Positions 32,065 through 39,752 of a stretch of DNA of 46,779 nt are shown piece after piece. Origin of the DNA: Clostridia bacterium (GTDB lineage Bacteria > Bacillota > Clostridia > Oscillospirales > Acutalibacteraceae); contig JAFWVC010000021.1 in NCBI GenBank assembly GCA_017518415.1, positions 1 to 46,779 on the forward strand, given 5' to 3'. Both the position numbers and the translations under genes were made by a program. The notes beneath the pieces were generated by a model, which saw nothing but the letters and a program-made list of their open reading frames with translations, had not been told where the DNA came from and did no database searches. The number at the start of each line of letters is the position of its first letter. Position 1 is the first letter of the stretch.

Positions 32065-33707
32065 TCAGGCTTCGGCGGCCTTCCGGGTCGCCAGCTTGAT
32101 GACGACTAGCGTCAGCAGCATCAGCGCCACGGCAACCGGCAGGGCAATAAACCAGTTCTGCACAAAGTCGGTAACACGTAGCACACAAAGGATACCGCCG
32201 CTACCGTCAGCGCATAGGGCAGCTGGGTGGATACGTGGTTGACGTGCTCGCACTGTGCGCCGGCAGAGGACATAATGGTGGTATCTGAAATGGGCGAGCA
32301 ATGGTCGCCGCACACCGAACCGGCCAGGCAGGCCGACATACCGATGACCATCAGCTCGCTGCCCTCCGGCATGACGTTGAGCACGATCGGGATCAGGATG
32401 CCGAAGGTGCCCCACGAGGTGCCGGTGGCAAAGGAAATACCGCATGCAATCAGGAAGATGATGGCCGGCAGAAAGTTCTGCAGCGCGCCCGCGTCAGCCA
32501 GCGCCTGCTTGACAAAGCCGTCGGAATCCAGCAGGGCGGTCATGTTTTTCAGCGAGGTGGCCATCGTGAGGATCAGGATGGCGGGGACCATGGCGATAAA
32601 TCCCTTGGGGATGCAGGCCATTGCGTCCCGGAAGGACAGCAGACGGCGGGCGATCAGATACACTGCGGTCAGCACCAACACCACGATGCCGCCCAGAGGC
32701 AGGCCGACGGTGGCATCGGTATCGCCGAACGCGCCGATAAAATCATGATAGACGGACGAGTCGGCGTCAAAGAACCCGCCGACGTAGACCAGCGACAGCA
32801 CCGCCACGAGGATCAGCACCACCACCGGCAGCAGCAGGTCGATCACGCGGCCCTTGGCGTTGACCTTCGTATTTTCCTCATCTTCTTTGCCGATCACCTC
32901 TTTGCCGAAGGTGAACAGGTCGCCGGCGGCGGCGTTGCGCTCATGCTTCTTCATCGGGCCGAAGTCGAACTTCATCAGCGCGATGGCCACGATGAACACC
33001 AGCGTCAGCAGCGAGTAGAAATTATAGGGGATCGCCTTGCAGAACAACGCCAGGCTGGACACGTGCTCTCCGGAGGCGGTCGTCACATCGGAGGTATATT
33101 CCGATACGGCGGCGGCCCATGACGAGATCGGCGCAATCATGCAGATGGGGGCGGCCGTCGCGTCGATGAGATACGCCAGTTTAGCGCGGCTGATCTTGTG
33201 TGAGTCGGTCACCGGCCGCATGACCGAGCCGACGGTCAGGCAGTTGAAATAGTCGTCGATAAAAATCAGTACGCCCAGCACAAAGGTGGCCAGCATGGCG
33301 CCGGTGCGGGTTTTGATATGCCTCTGCGCCCAGCGGCCAAAGGCGGCCGAGCCGCCGGCGCGGTTGATCAGCGCCACGAGGATGCCCAGCACTACCAGAA
33401 ACACGAAGATGCCGGCCGTGCCGGACACGGCGCCGATCAGCCCCTGCTGCACCACGGAATCCACCGTGCCGACGACGTTGAAATTGTTGTAAAACAACGC
33501 GCCGACCAGAATGCCGACAAACAGCGAGCTGTACACCTCCTTGGTAATCAGCGCCAGCACAATGGCGACCAGCGGCGGCACCAGTGACCAAAAAGTGCCG
33601 ATGAACGGGTTGGAGGCGGCAGCCTCTCCCCCTTCCGCCGCGACGGTAACGGTGCACATGACGCACAGCAGCACCACCGTGGCCAGCAAAAGGATCTTCT
33701 TTTTCAT
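32065..33707 (-). pseudogene. lysW: LysW-type (NhaC superfamily) lysine transporter with a frameshift near its end
   Basis: Multi-helix NhaC-superfamily transporter: a signal-like first helix, FIDDYFNCLTVGSVMRPVTD, APICMIAPISSWAAAVSEY, and FATGTSWGTFGILIP with CGDHCSPISDTTIMSS. Control by a lysine riboswitch identifies it with the LysW group, predicted sodium- or proton-linked lysine importers. The ATG at 33707 (AGAAGGG upstream) opens a frame that runs to 32121, but its last residues (PTLCRTGLLPC...) are unlike the family. From about 32170-32185 the family sequence continues one frame over as TDFVQNWFIALPVAVALMLL, the last helix, to a stop at 32065. The full span is one base short of a multiple of three, so one base seems missing. 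No slippery heptamer was seen. It is a real mutation, an assembly error or, less likely, a recoding site. Confidence 0.85.
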
Positions 33708-33754
33708 GACAAAAACACCCTTCTTTCCGGGAAGGCTTCCGGCATTTGAAAAAC

Positions 33755-33780
33755 AAAAAGGACCGCGGCGCCCGCAGTCC
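33755..33780 (-). terminator. Riboswitch-controlled terminator before lysW
   Basis: On the minus strand a 9-base stem (33772-33780 / 33760-33768, one G-T pair) with a 3-base loop is followed by TTTTTG. It lies between the L-box and the lysW start and is its likely expression platform. A second hairpin (GTCCCCG...CGGGGAC) sits just upstream. Confidence 0.75.
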
Positions 33781-33825
33781 AGACGGCGTCCCCGTACAGC
33801 GGCCGGGGACCGTTTTTCAACATGC

Positions 33826-33982
33826 GATAGCTCTCCACAATTTTTTGTGACAGCCCGCGGCATATTCTGTCGCGTTCCAACCCGTACCGGAAAAAGCCGG
33901 TACGGATTTCGGCGGGACTTCCTTTCGCGTGCGGCGCTTTTTCGCCGGCGGCCACGTTACTGATAAGGCCCGCGCCTCTATC
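33826..33982 (-). promoter_or_regulatory. Lysine riboswitch (L-box) before lysW
   Basis: On the minus strand P1 is closed by GATAG (33978-33982) and CTATC (33826-33830). Between them are the L-box segments: AGAGGCGCG, ATCAGTAA, GCGAAAGGAAGTCCCGCCGA, a strong GCCGGTACGG-type P3 hairpin, GGTTGG, GGGCTGTCAC, and GGAGAG. Order and wording match the class closely. It implies repression of lysW by lysine. Confidence 0.93.
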
Positions 33983-33991
33983 TTCGGGGTC

Positions 33992-34020
33992 ATTATACCG
34001 CGTGTTTGCGGAAAATGCAA
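33992..34020 (-). promoter_or_regulatory. Promoter of the lysW unit
   Basis: On the minus strand the -35 is TTGCAT (34015-34020) and the -10 is TATAAT (33992-33997), with a 17-base spacer. The start of transcription would be within about 10 bases of the riboswitch. Confidence 0.8.
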
Positions 34021-34096
34021 GCACTTTGTGCAAAAAACCTTGTCTTTTTCAAATATGTTGTCTGAAAAACTTTGTTTTTGCAGTTTTTGATGTTTA

Positions 34097-34119
34097 TTCC
34101 TGCATATTCGTTGCAGGAA
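34097..34119. promoter_or_regulatory. Inverted repeat between the lysW and DUF1846 promoters
   Basis: TTCCTGCA and TGCAGGAA, perfect 8-base arms around 7 bases, in the otherwise unassigned, AT-rich 144 bases between the two divergent promoters. It could be an operator for either gene or a small hairpin. Nothing else was seen in 34021-34164. Confidence 0.35.
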
Positions 34120-34164
34120 ACGCCCGGCCAACGCAAAAAAAGAGGTTTTGCCGTCGATTCTTTA

Positions 34165-34193
34165 TTGACAGTGCGCTTTAAGTATTGTAGAAT
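34165..34193 (+). promoter_or_regulatory. Promoter of the DUF1846 gene
   Basis: The -35 is TTGACA (34165-34170) and the -10 is TAGAAT (34188-34193), with a 17-base spacer. Confidence 0.8.
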
Positions 34194-34231
34194 ATTCATA
34201 ATTGATATTATCAGAGAGTTGCGTGAAGGAT

Positions 34232-35710
34232 ATGAAGATCGGGTTTGACAATCAAAAGTATATTGAAATGCAAAGCGCCCATATCCGCGAGCGGATCGAG
34301 CAGTTCGGCGACAAGCTGTATCTGGAGCTTGGCGGCAAGTTGTTCGACGACTTTCACGCCTCCCGCGTACTACCGGGCTTTGAACCGGACAGCAAGATCC
34401 GCATGCTGGCCAAAATGGCCGACAAAGCGGAGGTCGTCATCGCAATCAACGCCTGCGACATCGAAAAGAACAAAATCCGCGGCGACCTCGGCATCCGGTA
34501 CGATGACGACGTACTGCGGCTGATCGACGCCTTCCGCGGCATGGGGTTGTATGTCGGCTCGGTCGTCATTACGCAGTATTCCAGCCAGTTCAACGCGGAC
34601 AAGTTCCGCCGCCGGCTGCAGAACATCGGCATCCTGGTCTATCTGCACTACCCGATCGCCGGGTACCCCGCCAACGTGTCGCTGGTCGTCAGCGACGAGG
34701 GGTACGGCCGCAACGATTATATCGAAACCGTCCGGCCGCTGGTCATCGTCACCGGCCCCGGCCCCGGTTCCGGCAAAATGGCCACCTGCCTGTCGCAGTT
34801 GTATCATGAGTACAAACGCGGCGTCAAGGCCGGCTATGCCAAATTTGAGACCTTCCCCATTTGGAACCTGCCGCTCAAGCACCCGGTCAACCTGGCATAT
34901 GAGGCCGCCACGGCTGACCTGAATGACGTCAACATGATCGACCCGTTCCATCTCGAAGCGTACGGCAAAACGGCCGTCAATTATAACCGGGACGTCGAAG
35001 CCTTCCCGCTGTTGAGCACTATTTTCGAAAAGATCATGGGCAATTCCCCTTATAAATCGCCGACCGATATGGGCGTAAACATGGCCGGCTTCTGCATCAC
35101 CGACGACGAGGTGTGCCGCAAGGCTTCCTGCGAGGAGATTATCCGCCGTTATTACGAGACCCAATGCAGCCGGATGCAGTATGCCGTTACCGATGAAGCC
35201 GTTTTCAAAACCGAAATGATCATGAAGCAGGCCGGCCTGTCGATTGAGGACCGCCCGGTCGTCGCCGCCGCACTGAATAAAGCGGAAGAAACGGGCCGCC
35301 CTGCGGCCGCCATCCAGCTGGAAGACGGAACCATCATCACCGGCAAGACCACTCCGCTGCTGGGCGCCTCCTCCGCGCTGCTGCTCAATACGCTCAAGGC
35401 GCTGGCCGGCATCGACGACAACGTCAATCTGCTGGCGCCCGCTATCATCGAGCCGATCCAGAAGCTGAAAACCGAGCATCTCGGCAACCACAATCCCCGC
35501 CTGCATACCGACGAGGTACTCGTGGCTCTGGCGGTGTGTGCCGCCAACGATCCCACGGCGGCCAAAGCGCTGACCTGCCTGGAAAAACTGAAAACGCTCA
35601 ACGCCCACTCCTCCGTGCGGTTGTCGGCGGTGGATGTGAGCATCTTCAAAAAGCTCGGCATCCGGCTGACGTGCGAGCCGGTATACGAGATCAAGAAACT
35701 GAAACACTGA
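34232..35710 (+). CDS. DUF1846 domain-containing protein
   Basis: A 492-residue cytosolic protein of the DUF1846 family, common in Firmicutes and of unknown function. It starts MKIGFDNQKYIEMQSAHIRE and contains the conserved stretch VIVTGPGPGSGKMATCLSQL, a P-loop-like segment, then FETFPIWNLPLKHPVNLAYE and AYGKTAVNYNRDVEAFPLL. Full length for the family. The start is uncertain: ATG at 34232 has AAGGA very close, while GTG at 34223 lies three codons upstream with only a weak AGAGAG site. The family N terminus favours 34232. It is followed by a hairpin at 35716-35746. Confidence 0.88.
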   Translation: MKIGFDNQKYIEMQSAHIRERIEQFGDKLYLELGGKLFDDFHASRVLPGFEPDSKIRMLAKMADKAEVVIAINACDIEKNKIRGDLGIRYDDDVLRLIDAFRGMGLYVGSVVITQYSSQFNADKFRRRLQNIGILVYLHYPIAGYPANVSLVVSDEGYGRNDYIETVRPLVIVTGPGPGSGKMATCLSQLYHEYKRGVKAGYAKFETFPIWNLPLKHPVNLAYEAATADLNDVNMIDPFHLEAYGKTAVNYNRDVEAFPLLSTIFEKIMGNSPYKSPTDMGVNMAGFCITDDEVCRKASCEEIIRRYYETQCSRMQYAVTDEAVFKTEMIMKQAGLSIEDRPVVAAALNKAEETGRPAAAIQLEDGTIITGKTTPLLGASSALLLNTLKALAGIDDNVNLLAPAIIEPIQKLKTEHLGNHNPRLHTDEVLVALAVCAANDPTAAKALTCLEKLKTLNAHSSVRLSAVDVSIFKKLGIRLTCEPVYEIKKLKH

Positions 35711-35715
35711 CCCGC

Positions 35716-35760
35716 CGTCCCGGAACCGGTTCGCCGTTCCGGGACGCCTTTGCCCTTTTG
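35716..35760 (+). terminator. Hairpin after the DUF1846 gene, probable terminator
   Basis: A perfect 11-base stem (35716-35726 / 35736-35746) with a 9-base loop, followed by a broken T tract (CCTTTGCCCTTTT). The weak tract may allow read-through into the transporter gene that follows. Confidence 0.5.
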
Positions 35761-35803
35761 CCGCCGGCCACCCGGCGGATTTTCCGTCGAAGAAGGGATC
35801 TTT

Positions 35804-36919
35804 TTGTCATCCGTCAAAAAGTTCATCAAAGCCAACGTCGTACTGCTGATTGCCTGGACGGCGGCGCTGCTGAGCATGCTGCCCGTCCCTCCCGACGCCG
35901 CCTACGCCGGGTATTTTGACTGGCGGACGCTCGCCTGCCTGTTCAGCACCCTCGCGGCGGTATGCGCCCTGCGCGGCATCCGCTTTTTCCGTTCAATGGC
36001 TGACGCGATGGTCATGCGGCTGCATACGCTGCGCCGCTGCGTCGTCGCGCTGGTGGCGGTCACCTTTGCCGGCTCGATGCTGCTGGCCAACGACATGGCG
36101 CTGCTGACCTTTCTGCCGCTGAGTCTGGCGGTACTGACCGCCGCCGGGCATACCGAATACGCCGCCGTCACTTTTCTGCTGCAGAATCTGGCGGCCAACC
36201 TGGGCGGCATGATCACGCCGTTCGGCAACCCGCAAAGCCTGTTTTTATACAATCGGTTCCATATCCCGACGTTTTCTTTTATGCGGGTGATGCTGCCCTG
36301 CTTTATCACAGCGGCGCTGCTGCTGTTCCTGCTTTGCCTGCGCATCCCGCCGCTGCCGGTCACGCTCAACCGCCGGCCGACCACACTGGCCAGCAAACCG
36401 CGGGCCGCACTGTATTTCGTCCTGTTCACCGCTTCTATCGTCGCGGTGCTGCGTTGGCTGCCCTGGCAATGGACCGCCGCCGCGGTTTTTCTGTGCCTGT
36501 TGGTCACGGACCGGCCGGCCCTGTGCCGCGTGGATTACGGCCTGCTGCTGACCTTCACCGCTTTCTTTATTTTTGCAGGCAATATGGCTCGCATACCGCT
36601 GATAAACGAAATATTGTCGCGCTGGATGGCGGCGGCGCCGCTCCCGGTCAGTTTGCTGTGCTGCCAGTGCATCAGCAACGTGCCGTCCGCTGTACTGCTC
36701 GCCCCCTTTACAGATAACTGGCCGGCGCTGCTGCTAGGCGTCAACATCGGCGGTACCGGAACACTCATCGCCTCGCTGGCGAGCCTGATTACCTTTCGGG
36801 AATACGGCAATCATTTTTCCGGCCAATCCGGCAAATATCTCAAATTGTTCGCCCTTTATAATCTTCTTTTCCTGCTGATTCTATCCGGAGTGGCGTGGTT
36901 GACGCTGCTGACGTTGTAA
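35804..36919 (+). CDS. Anion/citrate-type permease (ArsB/NhaD/SLC13 group)
   Basis: A 371-residue membrane protein with about ten helices. Family marks: LACLFSTLAAVCALRGIRFF, SMLLANDMALLTFLPLSLAV (the ND motif common in ArsB/NhaD/citrate permeases), ITPFGNPQSLFLYN and CQCISNVPSAVLLAPF with a late SNVPSA repeat of the substrate motif. The start is probably TTG at 35804 with AGAAGGGA before it; ATG at 35750 lacks a ribosome site and adds Pro/Arg-rich residues. It is shorter than the usual 420-450. The substrate (arsenite, dicarboxylate, sodium exchange) is not indicated; no ars genes are nearby. Confidence 0.72.
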   Translation: MSSVKKFIKANVVLLIAWTAALLSMLPVPPDAAYAGYFDWRTLACLFSTLAAVCALRGIRFFRSMADAMVMRLHTLRRCVVALVAVTFAGSMLLANDMALLTFLPLSLAVLTAAGHTEYAAVTFLLQNLAANLGGMITPFGNPQSLFLYNRFHIPTFSFMRVMLPCFITAALLLFLLCLRIPPLPVTLNRRPTTLASKPRAALYFVLFTASIVAVLRWLPWQWTAAAVFLCLLVTDRPALCRVDYGLLLTFTAFFIFAGNMARIPLINEILSRWMAAAPLPVSLLCCQCISNVPSAVLLAPFTDNWPALLLGVNIGGTGTLIASLASLITFREYGNHFSGQSGKYLKLFALYNLLFLLILSGVAWLTLLTL

Positions 36920-36922
36920 AGG

Positions 36923-36967
36923 AAAAGCCCTTGCCGGCCAGGACCCGGCAGGGGCTTTTGATTTTTT
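36923..36967. terminator. Terminator between the permease and trmO
   Basis: A 15-base stem with one G-T pair (36923-36937 / 36945-36959), followed by a T run. Convergent genes lie on both sides. Confidence 0.85.
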
Positions 36968-36972
36968 GCTTT

Positions 36973-37659
36973 TTACGTAAGAGGCCGTATCTGCAACACC
37001 TGCACACAGCCGTTTTCCACACGGAACGTAATCTGCAACCCGGCGAAAGTCATCCCGTATACCTTTTCGGGGTCGTCTTCATACCCCGGCCGGGGGTCGG
37101 AAGCCAGCAAGCCGCGCAGCGCCTGCTCTTTGTCCGCCGGCAGGCATGCCGGCCGCGGCTGCGGCAGCACAACGGTCAGCGCGTGCAGCCGGGTCGTGCG
37201 CGTATAGCCCTGCTCCGCCTGCGGGCGGCAATCGGTCACCGGCACGTAGGGCTTGACGTCGAGCACCGGTGTGCCGTCGGTCATATCCACCCCGGCAACC
37301 AGCAGGCAGGGGCCGTCGGGCGCGTTCCGGTCGACACCGAGCAGCCGCACGCAGGAAAGCCCGATCGGATTCGGGCGGAACGGCGCGCGGGACGCAAACA
37401 CGCCGACGCGGCGGTTGCCGCCCAAACGGGGCGGCCGCACCGTAAAGTGCCACGGCTGCCCGACGCTGGCGGAAAACACCCACAGCACCCAAAGATGCGA
37501 AAAGCCCTCTATCTCCCGCAGCGCCTCCTGCCGACGGTACGGCGGGTCGAACACGATCCGCCCGGTCAGGGCCTCCACCAGGCCGCTTTGCCGCGGAACG
37601 CCGAACTTTTCGGGCAGGTCGGTCTCCACATGCCCGATGGTATCCATGGTCAGCTGCAT
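36973..37659 (-). CDS. trmO: TrmO-like tRNA (t6A37) methyltransferase
   Basis: A 228-residue protein of the TrmO/YaeB (UPF0066) family, SAM-dependent N6-methylation of t6A37 in tRNA-Thr. Family blocks: IGHVETDLPEKFGVPRQSG, IEGFSHLWVLWVFS, the core ASRAPFRPNPIGLSCVRLLG, and VDMTDGTPVLDVKPYVP. The start at 37659 has GGGGAGAG upstream and fits the usual N terminus. The tRNA-Thr (GGT) of this window would be a candidate substrate. Single gene with its own promoter. Confidence 0.9.
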   Translation of the reverse strand: MQLTMDTIGHVETDLPEKFGVPRQSGLVEALTGRIVFDPPYRRQEALREIEGFSHLWVLWVFSASVGQPWHFTVRPPRLGGNRRVGVFASRAPFRPNPIGLSCVRLLGVDRNAPDGPCLLVAGVDMTDGTPVLDVKPYVPVTDCRPQAEQGYTRTTRLHALTVVLPQPRPACLPADKEQALRGLLASDPRPGYEDDPEKVYGMTFAGLQITFRVENGCVQVLQIRPLT

Positions 37660-37690
37660 ATACGTCTCTCCCCGTGTGCGATCTGCCACC

Positions 37691-37719
37691 AGTATAGCAA
37701 ATCCGCCGCCGAAAGTAAA
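37691..37719 (-). promoter_or_regulatory. Promoter of trmO
   Basis: On the minus strand the -35 is TTTACT (37714-37719) and the -10 is TATACT (37691-37696), with a 17-base spacer. Confidence 0.65.
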
Positions 37720-37726
37720 GGGCGGC

Positions 37727-37761
37727 AAAAAAGCGGAAAGCCGATTGCTTTCCGCTTTTTT
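37727..37761 (-). terminator. Terminator after degV
   Basis: A perfect 14-base stem (37727-37740 / 37748-37761) with a 7-base loop whose outer pairs are A and T runs. It follows the DegV gene stop on the minus strand. Confidence 0.88.
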
Positions 37762-37779
37762 CCGAAAGGAACGCGTCCG

Positions 37780-38667
37780 TCACTCCCTGCGCACGTCACC
37801 CATGAAGAAGACGGCTACCGTACCCGGCCCGCAGTGTGAGGCAATAATGTTGCCGATATCATAGATACGCACCGTACCGATATACGGGAACCGTTCCCGG
37901 ATAGCCTGCTGCATCTGCTGCGCCGCCTGCGGACAATTGGCGTGAGCCACCACGCAGGGGCCGGGATAATCGGCGTGGTCCCGCGCATGCCGTTCGATCT
38001 CGTCAAGGGTGGCCCGCAGCGCCGCCTGCCGGCCGCGGACCCGCCCGTACGCCACGATTTTACCGGCCCGGTTAAGCCGCATCAACGGGCACAGTTTCAG
38101 CACGCCGCCGATCATTGCCGCTATGCCGGACACGCGTCCGCTGCGCCGGAAGAAGGTCAGGTCGCTCGTGTAAAACTGGTGATGCATCCGCCAGCGGTTT
38201 TCCAGCAGCCACTGTTCCACCTGCTCCATCGTCTGACCGTCATCCTTCAGGTCGGCCGCCATTTCGGTCAGCAAACCGTACCCGCTGCAGCTGCAGGTGG
38301 AATCGATCACGATCAGGCGGCGATCCGGATATTTGGCACGCAGCACTTCCGCCGCTTTGACCGCATTGTAATACGACCCGGTCATACCGGTGCCGAACGC
38401 GACGTGCAGCACGTCGCTTTTTTGCAGCAGCGGCTCCCAGAACTCCTCGTACTGTATCTGGTTGAGCTGCGAGGTCGCGGGAACGCCTCCCTGCTCCAGT
38501 CTGCGGTAAAATGCGGGCAGCGCCTGCGGATCCCGCATCATGTCGTCGGGGTACTCCTCCCCGTCGAGCACATAAGAATAAAACAGCACCGGTATATGCC
38601 GGACCTGCAGATAATCGTACGGCATATCCACGGTTGATTCGCAGCTGATGATCCACGGTCTTTCCAT
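37780..38667 (-). CDS. DegV family fatty-acid-binding protein
   Basis: A 295-residue protein of the DegV/FakB family. The N-terminal lobe has IISCESTVDMPYDYL and GGVPATSQLNQIQYEEFWEP; the ligand-binding block is VAFGTGMTGSYYNAVKAAEV. IDSTCSCSGYGLLTEMAADL and LTFFRRSGRVSGIAAMIGGV are further family marks. DegV proteins bind fatty acids, and some present them to the FakA kinase for phospholipid synthesis. No fakA is in the window. AGGAAAAC precedes the ATG. Monocistronic. Confidence 0.92.
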   Translation of the reverse strand: MERPWIISCESTVDMPYDYLQVRHIPVLFYSYVLDGEEYPDDMMRDPQALPAFYRRLEQGGVPATSQLNQIQYEEFWEPLLQKSDVLHVAFGTGMTGSYYNAVKAAEVLRAKYPDRRLIVIDSTCSCSGYGLLTEMAADLKDDGQTMEQVEQWLLENRWRMHHQFYTSDLTFFRRSGRVSGIAAMIGGVLKLCPLMRLNRAGKIVAYGRVRGRQAALRATLDEIERHARDHADYPGPCVVAHANCPQAAQQMQQAIRERFPYIGTVRIYDIGNIIASHCGPGTVAVFFMGDVRRE

Positions 38668-38717
38668 AACACGTTTTCCTCTCTTTCGGCAGGTAATGAC
38701 GGTTGTTTTACGGTTCC

Positions 38718-38747
38718 ATCATAGCAGAAGCGCACGCAAACCGGCAA
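38718..38747 (-). promoter_or_regulatory. Promoter of degV
   Basis: On the minus strand the -35 is TTGCCG (38742-38747) and the -10 is TATGAT (38718-38723), with an 18-base spacer. Confidence 0.55.
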
Positions 38748-38802
38748 CCTACTCCTGCCCTTCCGTTTTCTCCTGTGCACGCGCACAGTTCTACTGCCGG
38801 AA

Positions 38803-38835
38803 GAAAAAAAGTAGAGCGGCTCCGCGCCGCTCTAC
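38803..38835 (-). terminator. Terminator after the XRE regulator gene
   Basis: A perfect 10-base stem (38811-38820 / 38826-38835) with a 5-base loop, followed on the minus strand by eight Ts. Confidence 0.88.
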
Positions 38836-38849
38836 TGACGGAAAATGCG

Positions 38850-39431
38850 TTATTTTTTATGCCTGTTCAGCCGGAAACCGAGCCAGACCAGCAGCTCCGC
38901 CGGGATCAGCAATAAAAACAGCTGCCAAAAGCTCTGCGGGTAGAACAGACAGTACAACAGCAGCACGATACTGCCCACCAGCAGCGATACAATCAGGAAG
39001 TTCCCTTTACCGCCCCGCCAGACCGAGTTGAGCACCACCAGCGTGATCAGCGCCACCGGCAGAGCCATCGGGAACACCTGCCACACGATATGCCCGCAGA
39101 GCCACAGAATAATGAATACCAGCAGCGACACCATCGCGATACCGCTCATCACAATGGCAATGAGCGTGTTGGTATAATCGGAGGCCTTGAAGGTCACCGG
39201 CTTTTCCGTATGTTCCCGCAGCAGGTCGTCCGTCGTCACGCCGAAGATCTGCGCAATCTGCCAAAGCACGAGGGTATCCGGCAACGCCTCGCCCCGCTCC
39301 CATTTGGAGATGGATTTATCGGAATAATGCAGCTTGTCTGCCAATTCCAACTGCGTCATACCGGCGGCGGTACGCAGCGCGGTCAGGTTTTCGGCAAAAG
39401 CCTGCGTCAGTTTTTCTTTCGGATCGTTCAT
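38850..39431 (-). CDS. XRE-family regulator with a C-terminal membrane domain
   Basis: A 193-residue protein. An HTH_3 domain (about 12-68: FAENLTALRTAAGMTQLELA then YSDKSISKWERGEALPDT) is followed by four hydrophobic helices (about 88-110, 113-133, 142-162 and 166-185) and a short basic end. The DNA-binding domain would be held at the membrane. Such proteins are common in Firmicutes; targets are mostly unknown. The start at 39431 has AGGAG 6 bases upstream. It stands alone, with a promoter at 39508-39536. Confidence 0.85.
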   Translation of the reverse strand: MNDPKEKLTQAFAENLTALRTAAGMTQLELADKLHYSDKSISKWERGEALPDTLVLWQIAQIFGVTTDDLLREHTEKPVTFKASDYTNTLIAIVMSGIAMVSLLVFIILWLCGHIVWQVFPMALPVALITLVVLNSVWRGGKGNFLIVSLLVGSIVLLLYCLFYPQSFWQLFLLLIPAELLVWLGFRLNRHKK

Positions 39432-39507
39432 GGCGTTCTCCTGTTTTCGGCGGTGATAATAAAGGGCAAAAAAAGACTGCACAAATCAATGCAATCTATA
39501 TATTTTT

Positions 39508-39536
39508 ATCTTACCGTTGCCCGCCCGGTTTGTCAA
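39508..39536 (-). promoter_or_regulatory. Promoter of the XRE regulator gene
   Basis: On the minus strand the -35 is TTGACA (39531-39536) and the -10 is TAAGAT (39508-39513), with a 17-base spacer. Apart from this and the next promoter, nothing was recognised in the 321-base gap 39432-39752. Confidence 0.8.
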
Positions 39537-39655
39537 GCGGTTTTTCTTTTCGAGAAGAGCAAATAAGTCCCGGGTCCCGTTCCGTTTTTCTCCTCTTTTC
39601 CTGTATGCCGGTCGCTTTTTTCTACCGAAAAGGCGCTTTTCCTTCCGTTTTTGCA

Positions 39656-39684
39656 TTGACACGGCGGACGGAATATGATAATAT
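39656..39684 (+). promoter_or_regulatory. Promoter of the pyruvate:ferredoxin oxidoreductase gene
   Basis: The -35 is TTGACA (39656-39661) and the -10 is TAATAT (39679-39684), with a 17-base spacer. It leaves a leader of about 60 bases. Confidence 0.8.
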
Positions 39685-39752
39685 ATACGATGGTGTTTTT
39701 TTACACGTTTAATTTGTTTTATTTTATCTTTGTATAAGGAGGAAAATATCCA

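Noticed and set aside
33704..34033. A minus-strand open frame of 109 codons upstream of lysW
   Set aside because: It covers the second lysine riboswitch and its terminator.
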